From assembly GCF_001008165.2 (NCBI RefSeq), contig NZ_CP011452.2, forward strand, positions 1,798,001-1,862,000: a DNA stretch of 64,000 nt, given 5' to 3'. How positions within the stretch are numbered: position 1 is the stretch's first letter; every line of letters starts with the position of its first letter. The stretch comes from Croceibacterium atlanticum (GTDB taxonomy: Bacteria > Pseudomonadota > Alphaproteobacteria > Sphingomonadales > Sphingomonadaceae). This document shows positions 7,409-16,278 of the stretch, in pieces. Below the pieces are notes generated by a model, which saw only the letters and a list, made by a program, of their open reading frames with translations, was not told where the DNA came from and did no database searches. A program made the position numbers and the translations under genes.

Positions 7409-8322
7409 CACGTTATCGCGCCTTCGGCTTGCTGATCGAAAGCGATGTCCGCCTGGACGAACTGACGGCGGCGGAAGACGCATCCGGCGCCCCGGACCTG
7501 CGGATCGTGCGCACGGATATTGGCCGCGCGATGCCTGCACCCGATGCCAGCCCGGTCTTCGATTATGAAAATGACAGCGGCACGGTGATGATCTGGCCCG
7601 CAGTCGCGGGATTCCGCTTTCGCGGCCCGGACCTGATTGAAATCCAGCCAGCCATCGGTGCGCAGGAAGAATATCTCGCCTTCCCGCTGCTGGGGCCGGT
7701 CATGGCATGGTTCCTCCATTGCCGTGCGATGATGGTGCTCCATGCCAGCGCCGTGCGCTGGCGGGGCAGGAGCTTTGCCTTCATGGGCGACAAGATGGCC
7801 GGCAAATCGACAACCGCCGCCGCCTTCCTGCGCGATGGCGCGCGAATACTGACCGACGATCTGCTTGCCTTCGACATGGGCGATCTGGCCGCGCCGCTGA
7901 TCCAGCCGGCCTTCGCCCAGCTCAAACTGAGCGATGAGGCCGCCGAAATGGTTGCTGTCCCCGGCGCCGAAGCGCTGCCGCTGGTGATGGCCGGTTTTCC
8001 CAAGCGGCAGCACCGGCTCGACAGTCTCGAACAGGCGCCTTCGCGCTGCGACGCCCTGTTCGTCCTCCAGCGAGGCGGCGAACAGCCCGAACTCGAATGG
8101 CTTGAACCGCAGGATGGTTTCGCCGCGCTGATGCGGTTCAGCTACAATACGCGTTTTGCCAATGCGCCGGTCGAAATGCAGCAAAGGGGGCGGCATTTCA
8201 CCCATTGCGTGGCGCTGGCCAATTCGTCGCGCGTCGGCCAGCTGACCGTGCCCGCCGATCTGAAGCGCCTGGACGAAACCGTTCGCCTGCTGGGCGAAGC
8301 GTTTGGCGCCGAGGCACCGTGA
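7405..8322 (+). CDS. HPr kinase-like lasso peptide kinase
   Basis: A 305-residue protein with the HPr kinase/phosphorylase C-terminal fold. The P-loop GDKMAGKST is at 128-136, preceded by LHASAV at 112-117 and followed by ILTDDLLAFD at about 148-157, the usual metal-binding aspartates. Published lasso kinases of this family (PadeK of the paeninodin cluster, ThcoK and SyanK) phosphorylate the C-terminal serine of the precursor. The precursor here ends in Ser, so the same reaction is expected. The ATG at 7405 overlaps the cyclase stop. A frame extends further upstream inside the cyclase gene, but that part is out-of-frame cyclase sequence. Confidence 0.85.
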   Translation: MTRYRAFGLLIESDVRLDELTAAEDASGAPDLRIVRTDIGRAMPAPDASPVFDYENDSGTVMIWPAVAGFRFRGPDLIEIQPAIGAQEEYLAFPLLGPVMAWFLHCRAMMVLHASAVRWRGRSFAFMGDKMAGKSTTAAAFLRDGARILTDDLLAFDMGDLAAPLIQPAFAQLKLSDEAAEMVAVPGAEALPLVMAGFPKRQHRLDSLEQAPSRCDALFVLQRGGEQPELEWLEPQDGFAALMRFSYNTRFANAPVEMQQRGRHFTHCVALANSSRVGQLTVPADLKRLDETVRLLGEAFGAEAP

Positions 8323-10118
8323 ACGGAGCGCTGGCCCGGGATCTTGTGCGGCTGCTGTGGCGGATTACCGGCGGCAAGGTCAGCTGGTCGATCATCCTGT
8401 CGCTGCTGACCAGCCTGACCGAAGGCCTGTCATTATTGCTGCTGATCCCGCTGGCCGCAACGGCGAGCCCGGAAAGCGCCGAGCGCGTACGCGAGATTCC
8501 GCTGCTTGGAGACTGGATCGCGCGAACCGATCCCGGCCTGCCTCCGCTGCTGCTGGCCTTCGTCTTGCTGATCAGCCTGCAGGCCGTGCTCAGCCGATAC
8601 CGGACGCTCTATGCCCTGCGCCTGATGCAGCACGCGGCGGACCGGATGAAGCTTTCCCTGTTCGAAGCGATTTCCGCCGCACGCTGGGATGCAATCGCGG
8701 CACGCCGCCTCACGGATATCAATCAGGAACTGAATACCGGCATCCCGCGCGTGGTGACGGCCGCCAATTGCCTGATGACGCTGGCGCAGGCGCTGATCAT
8801 GCTGGCGATCTACATGGTCATAGCAACGGCAGTATCCTGGCAGATGGCACTATTCGCCGCTGTCACCGGGGCCGCATTATTCGCCCTGCTGTTCCCGATC
8901 CGCCGCCGGGCCACGGAATATGGTCGCGAACTGACCAGGCTGCATCAGGAACAGAACCATACGGTGCTGGAATTCATATCCGGCATCCGCCTGGCCAAAT
9001 CATTCGTGGCGGAAGATCGCCATGTCGCATCCTTTGGCGATCACCTGCGCGGTATCAGGCAGAATGTCCTGCGATACGCCTCCATCGCCGGATATGGGAC
9101 GCTGTTCTTCCAGATCGGCAGCGCGGTGGCCGCCGCGATCTTCGTCTGGCTGGCGATCAGCGTCTTTGCGCTGGATATCGGGCAGATAGCGGTCCTGCTG
9201 GTGATCTTCATTCGTATCGCACCCCGGTTCAACACGTTGCAGGAGATGGGGCAGCTATTCCTGTCCAACGCGCCAGCTTATCAATCCTATCGCGCCACGG
9301 TGGATTTCTTCGCCAGCCAGCGGGAAGAAAGCACGGGCAGTGCCGAACCCGCCCCGCGGCTGGAACATGCGCTGGAAGTGGCCGATATCTCCATGCGCTT
9401 CCAGGGAACGCAATCCGCCGCACTGGATCATGTCAGCGCCACCATTCGGGCCGGAAGGATCACGGCGCTGTTCGGCCCTTCGGGCAGCGGGAAAAGCACG
9501 CTGGCGGATGTGATTTCGGGCCTGACCTCTCCCGGCGGCGGGATGCTGCGGGTTGACGGCGTGCCGATTGCCCAGGGAAATCGGCGGGCCTGGCGCGGTA
9601 CGATCGGCATCGTCCCGCAGGACGCCTTTCTCTTCAACGCATCGCTCGCGGAAAATCTGAAGGTCGGCAAAAGCGATGCCGATGAGGAGGAGATGTGGCG
9701 CGCGCTCGACCGGGCACAGATCGGGGATCTGATCCGTGCCTTGCCGGACGGGCTCGCCACCCCGGTCGGCGATCGCGGCACGCGTTTCTCCGGCGGGGAG
9801 AGACAGCGTATCGCCCTGGCCCGTGCATTGATGCGCCAGCCGCAAATGCTGATCCTGGATGAAGCGACCAGCGCGCTCGACTGGGAAAACCAACAGAAGG
9901 TCGCCAGCGCAATCTCCGATCTGCGGGGGGAACTGACGGTGCTGCTGGTGGCGCATCAGCCATCCATCATGCGGATCGCGGATGACGTGATCGCGATGGA
10001 AGGCGGCCGGGTGGTTCAGGCCGGACCCTATGCCGATCTTTTGCAGGAAAAAGGCGGAGCGCTGGAACGCATGATGCGCAGCGATGGCCCGCAAATGCGG
10101 CCAGGCGGCACCGGCTGA
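8319..10118 (+). CDS. Lasso peptide ABC exporter (fused permease-ATPase)
   Basis: A 599-residue ABC half-transporter expected to export the mature lasso peptide and give immunity. Six membrane segments occupy roughly residues 20-310. The ATPase domain has Walker A GPSGSGKST at 386-394, signature FSGGERQRIALARA near 490 and Walker B MLILDEATSALD near 510. The start is taken as GTG at 8319, which overlaps the kinase stop as GTGA; the frame is open 38 codons further upstream but that stretch is low-complexity shadow. It is the last gene of the operon and ends 6 bases from the convergent glycosyltransferase gene. Confidence 0.9.
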   Translation: MNGALARDLVRLLWRITGGKVSWSIILSLLTSLTEGLSLLLLIPLAATASPESAERVREIPLLGDWIARTDPGLPPLLLAFVLLISLQAVLSRYRTLYALRLMQHAADRMKLSLFEAISAARWDAIAARRLTDINQELNTGIPRVVTAANCLMTLAQALIMLAIYMVIATAVSWQMALFAAVTGAALFALLFPIRRRATEYGRELTRLHQEQNHTVLEFISGIRLAKSFVAEDRHVASFGDHLRGIRQNVLRYASIAGYGTLFFQIGSAVAAAIFVWLAISVFALDIGQIAVLLVIFIRIAPRFNTLQEMGQLFLSNAPAYQSYRATVDFFASQREESTGSAEPAPRLEHALEVADISMRFQGTQSAALDHVSATIRAGRITALFGPSGSGKSTLADVISGLTSPGGGMLRVDGVPIAQGNRRAWRGTIGIVPQDAFLFNASLAENLKVGKSDADEEEMWRALDRAQIGDLIRALPDGLATPVGDRGTRFSGGERQRIALARALMRQPQMLILDEATSALDWENQQKVASAISDLRGELTVLLVAHQPSIMRIADDVIAMEGGRVVQAGPYADLLQEKGGALERMMRSDGPQMRPGGTG

Positions 10119-10124
10119 TCTCCC

Positions 10125-11021
10125 TCAGCCATATTCCTCCAGAATTTGGGGCCGGATGCGATAATGCATGGCCCCGGCATGAAGCGCGGCCCGTGCGAAC
10201 CATCGCCGGGACGCATCGGTTCCCGGGATCGTGACCAGCGCCATCAACGCTGAAAAGCCCGCTTTTGCGCCGGCCGTAAACAACAGCGTGCGATAGGCGC
10301 GAGGATCGAATTCGCGGCAGAGGAGGCCGTGGGTCTGGCCGCCCCGGTAATTCCGCCGCCGGACCCATCGCATGGTCGCGCGGGCTGCGGGCACTTCCTC
10401 CGTCACGATTGCTGACGGGCAATAGGCGATGCGGCCACCGGCTTGTGCGAACTGGCGGAAGAAGACCGTGTCCTCCCCCCCTGTCCTGCCCAATTCGACG
10501 CGAAAATTAAGGCCGTGGCGACGCACGAAATCGATATCGAGCAACGCATTCGATGTATATGCGTTGGCCACGGATCCTTCGATCCGGTTGGAATGGAAAT
10601 CACAGCGGGCGGCCCAGCCCGGCAGGTCCGGCCCATATTGCGCCGCGCTCTGCCCGATAACCGCCTCTGCCCCTTTACGCGCATGCCAGAGCTGGCTCAG
10701 CCAGTCGGGCGCCGCGATCTCATCATCGTCGATCAGCGCGGCCCAGCGCGTTTCCACGGCATCCAGCGCGGCATTGCGCGCAATGGATATGTTCTGCGCC
10801 GGGGCATGAACATATCGTAGCGGCAGGGAGAAACCGCGGGCGAATTCTTCCACCCGCACTCGCAACGCATCGGTCAAATCATTGTCGATCACCACCACGC
10901 AGGGCGACAGCCCGTCCACCCGTTCCAGCCGCTCAAAAGATTTCAGCGTCTGGAACAGAGAAGGACGGCGATAGGTGCAGACGCAGATGGTGGCGCCTGC
11001 ATCGGTTGCCCTATTCGGCAT
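10125..11021 (-). CDS. Family 2 glycosyltransferase
   Basis: A GT-A fold inverting glycosyltransferase of about 298 residues. It opens with ATICVCTYRRP, has VVIDNDL in the nucleotide-binding strand, and DDDE (in ALIDDDEIAAP) as the metal-binding acidic motif. GRTGGEDTVFF resembles the acceptor-side ED motif. The C-terminal third has a hydrophobic segment around the last 60 residues. ATG at 11021 is preferred because the GT2 core then starts about ten residues in and GGGAAT precedes it; ATG at 11054 is an alternative. It follows the Wza-like gene on the same strand by a few bases. Confidence 0.85.
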   Translation of the reverse strand: MPNRATDAGATICVCTYRRPSLFQTLKSFERLERVDGLSPCVVVIDNDLTDALRVRVEEFARGFSLPLRYVHAPAQNISIARNAALDAVETRWAALIDDDEIAAPDWLSQLWHARKGAEAVIGQSAAQYGPDLPGWAARCDFHSNRIEGSVANAYTSNALLDIDFVRRHGLNFRVELGRTGGEDTVFFRQFAQAGGRIAYCPSAIVTEEVPAARATMRWVRRRNYRGGQTHGLLCREFDPRAYRTLLFTAGAKAGFSALMALVTIPGTDASRRWFARAALHAGAMHYRIRPQILEEYG

Positions 11022-11059
11022 GTCGCCATTCCCGCCGAAAATGCGGGCAATCATGCGAT

Positions 11060-11635
11060 CTAGAAATAGCGTTCGCCCACGCGGATCGTGTCGCCGGGGG
11101 AAACATAGACCTTGCGCCCCTCATCCAGTTCGTAGGCTTCTTCCTGGCTCGCACCGTCGCGGGTGATGAAGATTTTCCCCTTGTCGGCACGATAGGTGTA
11201 ACCGCCCGCCAGCGCCACCGCCTGCACCACGGTCAGCCCGTTGGCATAGGGGAACTGGCCCGGCCGGGACACTTCACCCAGAATGTAATAGGGCCGATAA
11301 TTCAGCACTTCGATATTGATGCGCGGGTCGTTGATATAGCCATTGCCGAGCTGATCGGTCAGCGCCCTCGTAAGTTCGGTAACAGTCTGGCCCGAAGCCG
11401 CCACTTCACCGATCAGCGGGAAGGACAGGACCCCGGTGGAAGAAATGGCATATTCCTTCGACAGGGCTTCCTCGCCAAAGACGGTAATGCGCAATTCGTC
11501 ACCCGCGGCCAGCCGATATTCCGGCGCGGCATAGGATACGTCCCCCGGCGGTGCGCTATTGCTCGTACAGGCGGCCAGCAGGCAGGCGAGTGCCAGTGCC
11601 ATGATCCGGCCGGGCAATGCTGCAATTCCCCTCAT
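11060..11635 (-). CDS. Wza-like polysaccharide export lipoprotein (copy 1)
   Basis: A 191-residue outer-membrane polysaccharide export protein. The signal peptide ends in a lipobox, LLAACT, with the acylated Cys at residue 23. The polysaccharide export domain begins at YRLAAGDELRITVFGEEAL. A SLBB-like domain includes YILGEVSRPGQFPYANG and AVALAGGYTYRADK. The start at 11635 is supported by AAGGAG at good spacing; the frame is open 27 codons further upstream but those codons are not needed. It is short next to E. coli Wza (about 380 residues), as usual for alphaproteobacterial forms. A second copy of exactly the same length is at 60757. Confidence 0.9.
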   Translation of the reverse strand: MRGIAALPGRIMALALACLLAACTSNSAPPGDVSYAAPEYRLAAGDELRITVFGEEALSKEYAISSTGVLSFPLIGEVAASGQTVTELTRALTDQLGNGYINDPRINIEVLNYRPYYILGEVSRPGQFPYANGLTVVQAVALAGGYTYRADKGKIFITRDGASQEEAYELDEGRKVYVSPGDTIRVGERYF

Positions 11636-11690
11636 TGTCACTCCTTGCCCCCCTCTCGTTCCTTGACCGCAAAGCGATAGAAAAGATTGG

Positions 11691-12704
11691 TTAATCGCAC
11701 AACCGGCTTGCAACACGGCTGGTCGGGCGGAAAGCCCGCCCGATCACAGCCTTTAACGGCATGGTGTAAAGCGGGATCGCCCCTGGATTGCGGATCAAGG
11801 TGCCGAGCGCGCCAATCGGGCGGCGCTGCTTGAGCTGTTCGATGGACCGGGTGAAGGCGACCGCACGTTGGAGCGCGATCCAGCGGCGGCGATAGGCGGT
11901 CGTTTGCGCCACCTCATTGCCGACAATATCCCGGATCCGGCGTTCGGCATCCATCATCCGCATGACATGATCGAGCGAGAGGCGATGGGAGATCGACGCC
12001 TCATGCTTGCGATAATGATACATGGCCTGCGGCAAGAGCAGATAGCGTGCCCCGGCATTGAGCAGGCGCAGCGCGAATTCGTCATCCTCTCCGATGCGCA
12101 ATTCTTCATTATAACGGATGGCGAGGCGGTTCAGCGTTTCCGCCCGGATCATCGGTTTCAGGAAGCCGGGACTGGGCGATTTCCCGAACAGGGCGGAATT
12201 GCGCAGATAGGCCGCCAGGTCGAGCCAATGCGGTTCCCCGTCCGGTGTCGCCTCATACATCAGGTGGGTTTCGATGGAGGTGCCAAAGACGCGGAGATTA
12301 TCCGCCACCATGTCCGCACCGGCCGCATTGGCGGCATCAATCATGGTGCGCGCGCGTTCCGGATCGATCAGGTCGTCGCTGTCGTGTATGGCGAACCAAT
12401 CGCCACGCATCTGTTCCAGCGCGATATTGCGGGCACCGGCCGGCCCGGAATTGCGGGGCGTCCGGAACACGCGAATGCGGGGATCACGGCGGGCCATTTC
12501 CTCCGCTTCCGCCAGGCTGCCATCGCTGCTTCCATCATCCACGATCAGCACTTCACAGCTGATATCACGCTGGTCCAGGGCGGACTGGACAGCCGCCTGG
12601 AGATAAGGCTTCGCGTTGTAACAGGCGATGGCGAAACTGACCTGTGGCCGGCCATTTTCATGGCCAAGTGCCGATTTACTATGATTCAGCGCTGACATCG
12701 GCAT
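11691..12704 (-). CDS. Family 2 glycosyltransferase
   Basis: A GT-A glycosyltransferase of 337 residues. It starts its core with VSFAIACYNAKPYLQAAV, followed by EVLIVDDGSSDGSLAEA and the DXD-type motif AIHDSDDLIDPERA. LRIGEDDEFALRLL matches the ED motif before the catalytic base. The C-terminal region is basic and helical. The start is placed at ATG 12704; the frame is open to 12755, which would overlap the divergent phosphatase gene. Transcribed together with the Wza-like gene and the next glycosyltransferase. Confidence 0.85.
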   Translation of the reverse strand: MPMSALNHSKSALGHENGRPQVSFAIACYNAKPYLQAAVQSALDQRDISCEVLIVDDGSSDGSLAEAEEMARRDPRIRVFRTPRNSGPAGARNIALEQMRGDWFAIHDSDDLIDPERARTMIDAANAAGADMVADNLRVFGTSIETHLMYEATPDGEPHWLDLAAYLRNSALFGKSPSPGFLKPMIRAETLNRLAIRYNEELRIGEDDEFALRLLNAGARYLLLPQAMYHYRKHEASISHRLSLDHVMRMMDAERRIRDIVGNEVAQTTAYRRRWIALQRAVAFTRSIEQLKQRRPIGALGTLIRNPGAIPLYTMPLKAVIGRAFRPTSRVASRLCD

Positions 12705-12726
12705 CTCTTCGGACCATAATGACAGA

Positions 12727-13470
12727 ATGCTCGGCCTGTCCAGAAACCGCGTCAAGACTGCGCAAACAGCCGCGGGCGAACGCGTTTACGCGATCGGCGA
12801 TGTGCATGGCTGCCACGCTCTCCTCCGCCGCCTGATCGAAATGATCGTGGAGGATTGCGAGCGGGGGCCGCGCGATTTCGACCATATGCGAATTATCTTC
12901 CTCGGCGATCTGATCGATCGCGGTCCGTCGAGCGGTGCGTGCCTTCAGCTGGTGCATGATCTGGTGGCTGAATCCGGTTCGGAACTCATCCTCGGCAATC
13001 ACGAGGACATGATGCTCGAATCGATTCGCGGGAACCCGGCGGCCCAGCGCGCCTGGCTGGCCAATGGCGGCGATGCCACCCTGTACAGCTATGGCGTGTC
13101 CCCGCCCTCCAGTGGCGAAGACAGTTTCGACTTTGCCGACCGCCTGGCCCGGGCCGTGCCGGAACATATTGTCGGCCTGCTGGAAACCGCCGCCACCCAG
13201 GCCAGCAGCGGAGATTACCTTTTCGTCCATGCGGGTGTGCGCCCCGGCGTGCCGCTGAAACAACAGGATCCCCTGGACCTCTATTCCATCCGTGAGGAAT
13301 TCACCCATTCGGCTGACTGGCACGGCGCGATGGTGGTTCACGGCCATTCCATGGTGGATGATGTGGAAGTCTATCCGAACCGCATCGCCTGCGATACCGG
13401 CGCATACCGCACCGGCAAGCTATCCTGCATCTGCGTGCAGGACCGGGATCTTTACGCCCTCACGACGTAA
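12727..13470 (+). CDS. Metallophosphoesterase, serine/threonine phosphatase-like
   Basis: A 247-residue calcineurin-like phosphoesterase with the metal-ligand blocks of the PPP-type bacterial phosphatases: YAIGDVHGCHALL near residue 21, IIFLGDLIDRGPSS near 57, and LILGNHEDMML near 92. Later histidines lie in FVHAGVRPG and VVHGHSM. It could dephosphorylate proteins, for instance opposing a kinase of the polysaccharide locus, or a dinucleotide (ApaH-like). No membrane segment is present. It diverges from the glycosyltransferase gene 22 bases upstream. The gene is secure; the substrate is unknown. Confidence 0.85.
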   Translation: MLGLSRNRVKTAQTAAGERVYAIGDVHGCHALLRRLIEMIVEDCERGPRDFDHMRIIFLGDLIDRGPSSGACLQLVHDLVAESGSELILGNHEDMMLESIRGNPAAQRAWLANGGDATLYSYGVSPPSSGEDSFDFADRLARAVPEHIVGLLETAATQASSGDYLFVHAGVRPGVPLKQQDPLDLYSIREEFTHSADWHGAMVVHGHSMVDDVEVYPNRIACDTGAYRTGKLSCICVQDRDLYALTT

Positions 13471-13485
13471 CGTCACCCAGCCAAG

Positions 13486-13502
13486 ATAACCAATCCGGTT
13501 AT
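13486..13502 (+). terminator. Small hairpin after the phosphatase gene
   Basis: ATAACC (13486-13491) pairs with GGTTAT (13497-13502) around a five-base loop. TTCCCTTTCC follows. The stem is only six base pairs and A/T-rich, so termination would be weak. Confidence 0.35.
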
Positions 13503-13571
13503 TTCCCTTTCCTACAATCACCCTGCGCGGTTAGCCCGCAGCCGACTCGATTGCAGGAAAGGAAAATCATC

Positions 13572-13835
13572 ATGGACGAATTCCAGTATTTGCGGGATTC
13601 CGTATCCGATCCCGCGCGCAGCGCGGCACCTGTCACACCGGATGACGGGCAGGACATGCCAGTGGTGGCGAAGGCGCTGTTCATCGGCACGGGTGGCGAT
13701 ATCTGCCTGCGCTGCGTGGATGACGGCGCCGATGTGCTGTTCCGTAATCTTTCCGGCGGGTCGATCCTGCCGGTCCGGGCGCAGGCCGTCCGCGCCACTG
13801 GCACCACCGCTTCCGATATTGTTGCCCTGATATGA
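13572..13835 (+). CDS. Spike base protein, RCAP_rcc01079 family
   Basis: An 87-residue protein that matches my memory of the small spike base proteins linked to gene transfer agents and siphophage-like tails. The diagnostic parts are VVAKALFIGTGGDICLR, the segment DVLFRNLSGGSILPVRA and the ending VRATGTTASDIVAL. The ATG at 13572 has AGGAAAGG ahead of it. Its stop overlaps the next gene (ATGA), the usual pairing of spike base with spike. No other tail, capsid or terminase gene is present in the window, so the pair appears to be an orphan module. Confidence 0.75.
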   Translation: MDEFQYLRDSVSDPARSAAPVTPDDGQDMPVVAKALFIGTGGDICLRCVDDGADVLFRNLSGGSILPVRAQAVRATGTTASDIVALI

Positions 13836-15271
13836 TCGGCTTCAACCTTGGCATGGCCGGGTGCCACCGCCCCCGCGGCGGCGCACCCGCCCCGGCGCCC
13901 GCCGATCCATATCTGCCCGCGCTCTCTGCCCAGCCACTCGGCATATTCGCCGTGCGTGCCATTTCCGGCGGATATTCAGGCCCGCTGATGCGCGTTCGGC
14001 GTGTCAGCGACGATGCGGAGATGGACCTGTTTGCTACCACCGGTTCCGCGCAGCCGGACTGGGCAGCATTGCAGGATTGGGCAGGCGCTTCGGATATTTC
14101 CGTCACCACGCTTTATGACCAGTCAGGCAATGGCAATCATGCCGTCCAGGACATAGCGGGGCGGCAGCCCATGCTGGTGTCTGCCAAGGCACGCGGCGGT
14201 ATCCAACCGATTACGCACAATGGCAGCCAATGGTTGTCCCTGCCATCCGGGCTGAGTGGCAATGGCCGCGATGTCACTGCCATTGCCGTCCAGAACCGTA
14301 TGAGCATTGGCTCAGCCGGGGGGCAGAACCAGGCACAGTGGATGCTGGGCGCAGCATGGAACACGGCTGGATCGCTGAGCTTTCTGTCAACCATTCCGCA
14401 GGGGCTGCGGCTGCTGACCAGTTCCACTTTCAAGGACACGGGGAAGCTTTCCCGCTCTCAGCCTGAAGTGATTGCCGTTTCCTCTGGTTCGTCGGAAATG
14501 GCGATGTATCGGGATGGGTTGGTCAGCACCCATGGCCTCAACAATTCCGGCACATTTGTGGGCGGTCTGATCGGCAGGGGTGGTGCCAGTTACAATTGGT
14601 GGGGGGACACGTTCTTCCATGCTGTTTACGATGCAGCGTTGGATGATGAAGAACTGGCCGGGATACGTGCTGCGCTGATCCCTGCCTTCGGCATCATACC
14701 GCTCGAAGATACATCCCTCCCCCTGCTCATATCGCCGGGCAATTCCATCGTGCAGGGCACTGGCGCATCCTATGGACAGAACAATCTCTGGTTCACGGAA
14801 GAGCTGTTGACGGCTCCGATCCACATCGTGAACTGCGCCGTATTCGGCCAGACTGCTGCAACGGCCTATAATTCTCGGTCGGTTTACATGAACCAATTTG
14901 ATGCTGATCGCCCGACCTGCATCATGGTTGTCCCGGAACCCACCAACGATATCAGCAGTGGTGCTACCGGCGTGGATTGCTGGAACAATTATGTGAAACC
15001 GTTCATCGACGAAGCTGTTGCTGCCGGTTTCAAGGTTCTGGTTCCCACGATCATCAAGCGGAGCGGCTTCGACAGCACGCAGAATGGCTACAAGACCGAT
15101 TTCAACAATCTGGCCCGTGCCTATTGTGACGAGGCGGACATCTTCCTTGTCGATTATGCGGCAGATGATGCGGCACTGACACTGCCCGACGGAACCCATC
15201 CGAACAGCACCAGCTATGCCATCATGGCCGGGCGCCAGGCTGCGGCCGTTACCGCAGCACTGGCCGCCTAA
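13832..15271 (+). CDS. Spike-like protein: arabinofuranosidase/LamG-type domain plus SGNH hydrolase domain
   Basis: A 479-residue two-domain protein. Residues about 25-285 resemble the catalytic domain fold of alpha-L-arabinofuranosidase B and LamG-type lectins (LMRVRRVSDDAEMDL, TLYDQSGNGNHAVQD). Residues about 290-479 form an SGNH/GDSL-type esterase: block I is GNSIVQGTG with Ser in the nucleophile position, block III is EPTND, and block V is DGTHPN with Asp453 and His456. The GNS replaces the usual GDS. Coupled to the spike base gene, it is probably a carbohydrate-binding and deacetylating tail spike. There is no clear signal peptide. Confidence 0.7.
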   Translation: MIGFNLGMAGCHRPRGGAPAPAPADPYLPALSAQPLGIFAVRAISGGYSGPLMRVRRVSDDAEMDLFATTGSAQPDWAALQDWAGASDISVTTLYDQSGNGNHAVQDIAGRQPMLVSAKARGGIQPITHNGSQWLSLPSGLSGNGRDVTAIAVQNRMSIGSAGGQNQAQWMLGAAWNTAGSLSFLSTIPQGLRLLTSSTFKDTGKLSRSQPEVIAVSSGSSEMAMYRDGLVSTHGLNNSGTFVGGLIGRGGASYNWWGDTFFHAVYDAALDDEELAGIRAALIPAFGIIPLEDTSLPLLISPGNSIVQGTGASYGQNNLWFTEELLTAPIHIVNCAVFGQTAATAYNSRSVYMNQFDADRPTCIMVVPEPTNDISSGATGVDCWNNYVKPFIDEAVAAGFKVLVPTIIKRSGFDSTQNGYKTDFNNLARAYCDEADIFLVDYAADDAALTLPDGTHPNSTSYAIMAGRQAAAVTAALAA

Positions 15272-16278
15272 CGCGGATCGTCTTCCATCATGCCGCAATA
15301 GGCATCCAGAAAAACCCTGGCGGTCGCGGATGGTTGCAGCGTTTCGGCAATATATTCGCGCGGGCGATATGTGGGGAGCAGCTCCCGGAAACGGTCCAGC
15401 TGCTCCTCCATCGCGTCCACCTTGAACTGCAAGCCGCATCGCCCATCAAAATAGGGAACGGAACTGACTTCCAGATCATCCTGCGCAAAGCGCAGTTGCA
15501 ACGGGTCCACCAGCTTGCCCTCGTCCCAGGCGAAAACCGGCACATTCATCGCCAGCGCCTCTTCGCAGGCGAGGCCCTGCGTCTCATGCTCGCATATGAA
15601 GGCCATGGAACGGGAACGCTTGAGGCTGGCGAAATAATTTTCCCGCGTATGCGCGCCATAACGCAGCACGGTATAAGACATGCCGCGTTCTTCCAGCGCG
15701 GCGATCAACCGGTCCAGCACGGCGGGAACCACCCGGTCGCGATACCAGCGGATCTTGTCATAGATCAGCATGTCGACCGATTTCGCCTCGCCCTGCGCAT
15801 CCGGGATACTGTCCAGATCGATCCCCACAGGGCAGCGGATCATCTTGTCTCCGCAAAAGGGTTCGTAATATTTCACGAACCAGTCCGATGGCTGGATGAT
15901 ATGTTTCGCATTGGGCCGGCGGGCAAATTCCGCAGCCATATCGGGATAGCCGGGATCGCCCGGCCCGAAGATCGTCGGATTGGGCAGGTCCACCTGGTCG
16001 ATCACTTCGGGATAACCGGCAATGCCGATCGGATAGGACGGGCGGCGGCGCGCTTCGGCGAAATCATTGATCCGCACATCGCAGCCAAGACGGCGCAGCC
16101 CCTCTACCAGGGCCAGGAAGGCTTCATAGAAGCCGGTATTCACCTGCTTGCCCCGCGCGCGCCTGACTATGGCCCTGACCAGGCAGCGCCCCCGGTGAAA
16201 CAGCCGCGGCAATGCCTTTTCCCGCGCCTTCCGTTCAAACCCGTCATAGAACATCAGGACAAGGGGGGCCTTCTTCAC
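15268..16278 (-). CDS. GT-B type glycosyltransferase
   Basis: A 336-residue protein with the layout of a GT-B glycosyltransferase. The C-terminal nucleotide-sugar region contains CEHETQGLACEEALAMNVPVFAWDEG, in which the glutamates resemble the EX7E motif of family 4. YDKIRWYRD and an HTRENYF segment form the domain boundary. The start is GTG at 16278, preceded by AGGAG. Its last four bases overlap those of the convergent spike gene. The sugar donor cannot be inferred. No membrane segment is seen. Confidence 0.75.
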   Translation of the reverse strand: MKKAPLVLMFYDGFERKAREKALPRLFHRGRCLVRAIVRRARGKQVNTGFYEAFLALVEGLRRLGCDVRINDFAEARRRPSYPIGIAGYPEVIDQVDLPNPTIFGPGDPGYPDMAAEFARRPNAKHIIQPSDWFVKYYEPFCGDKMIRCPVGIDLDSIPDAQGEAKSVDMLIYDKIRWYRDRVVPAVLDRLIAALEERGMSYTVLRYGAHTRENYFASLKRSRSMAFICEHETQGLACEEALAMNVPVFAWDEGKLVDPLQLRFAQDDLEVSSVPYFDGRCGLQFKVDAMEEQLDRFRELLPTYRPREYIAETLQPSATARVFLDAYCGMMEDDPR

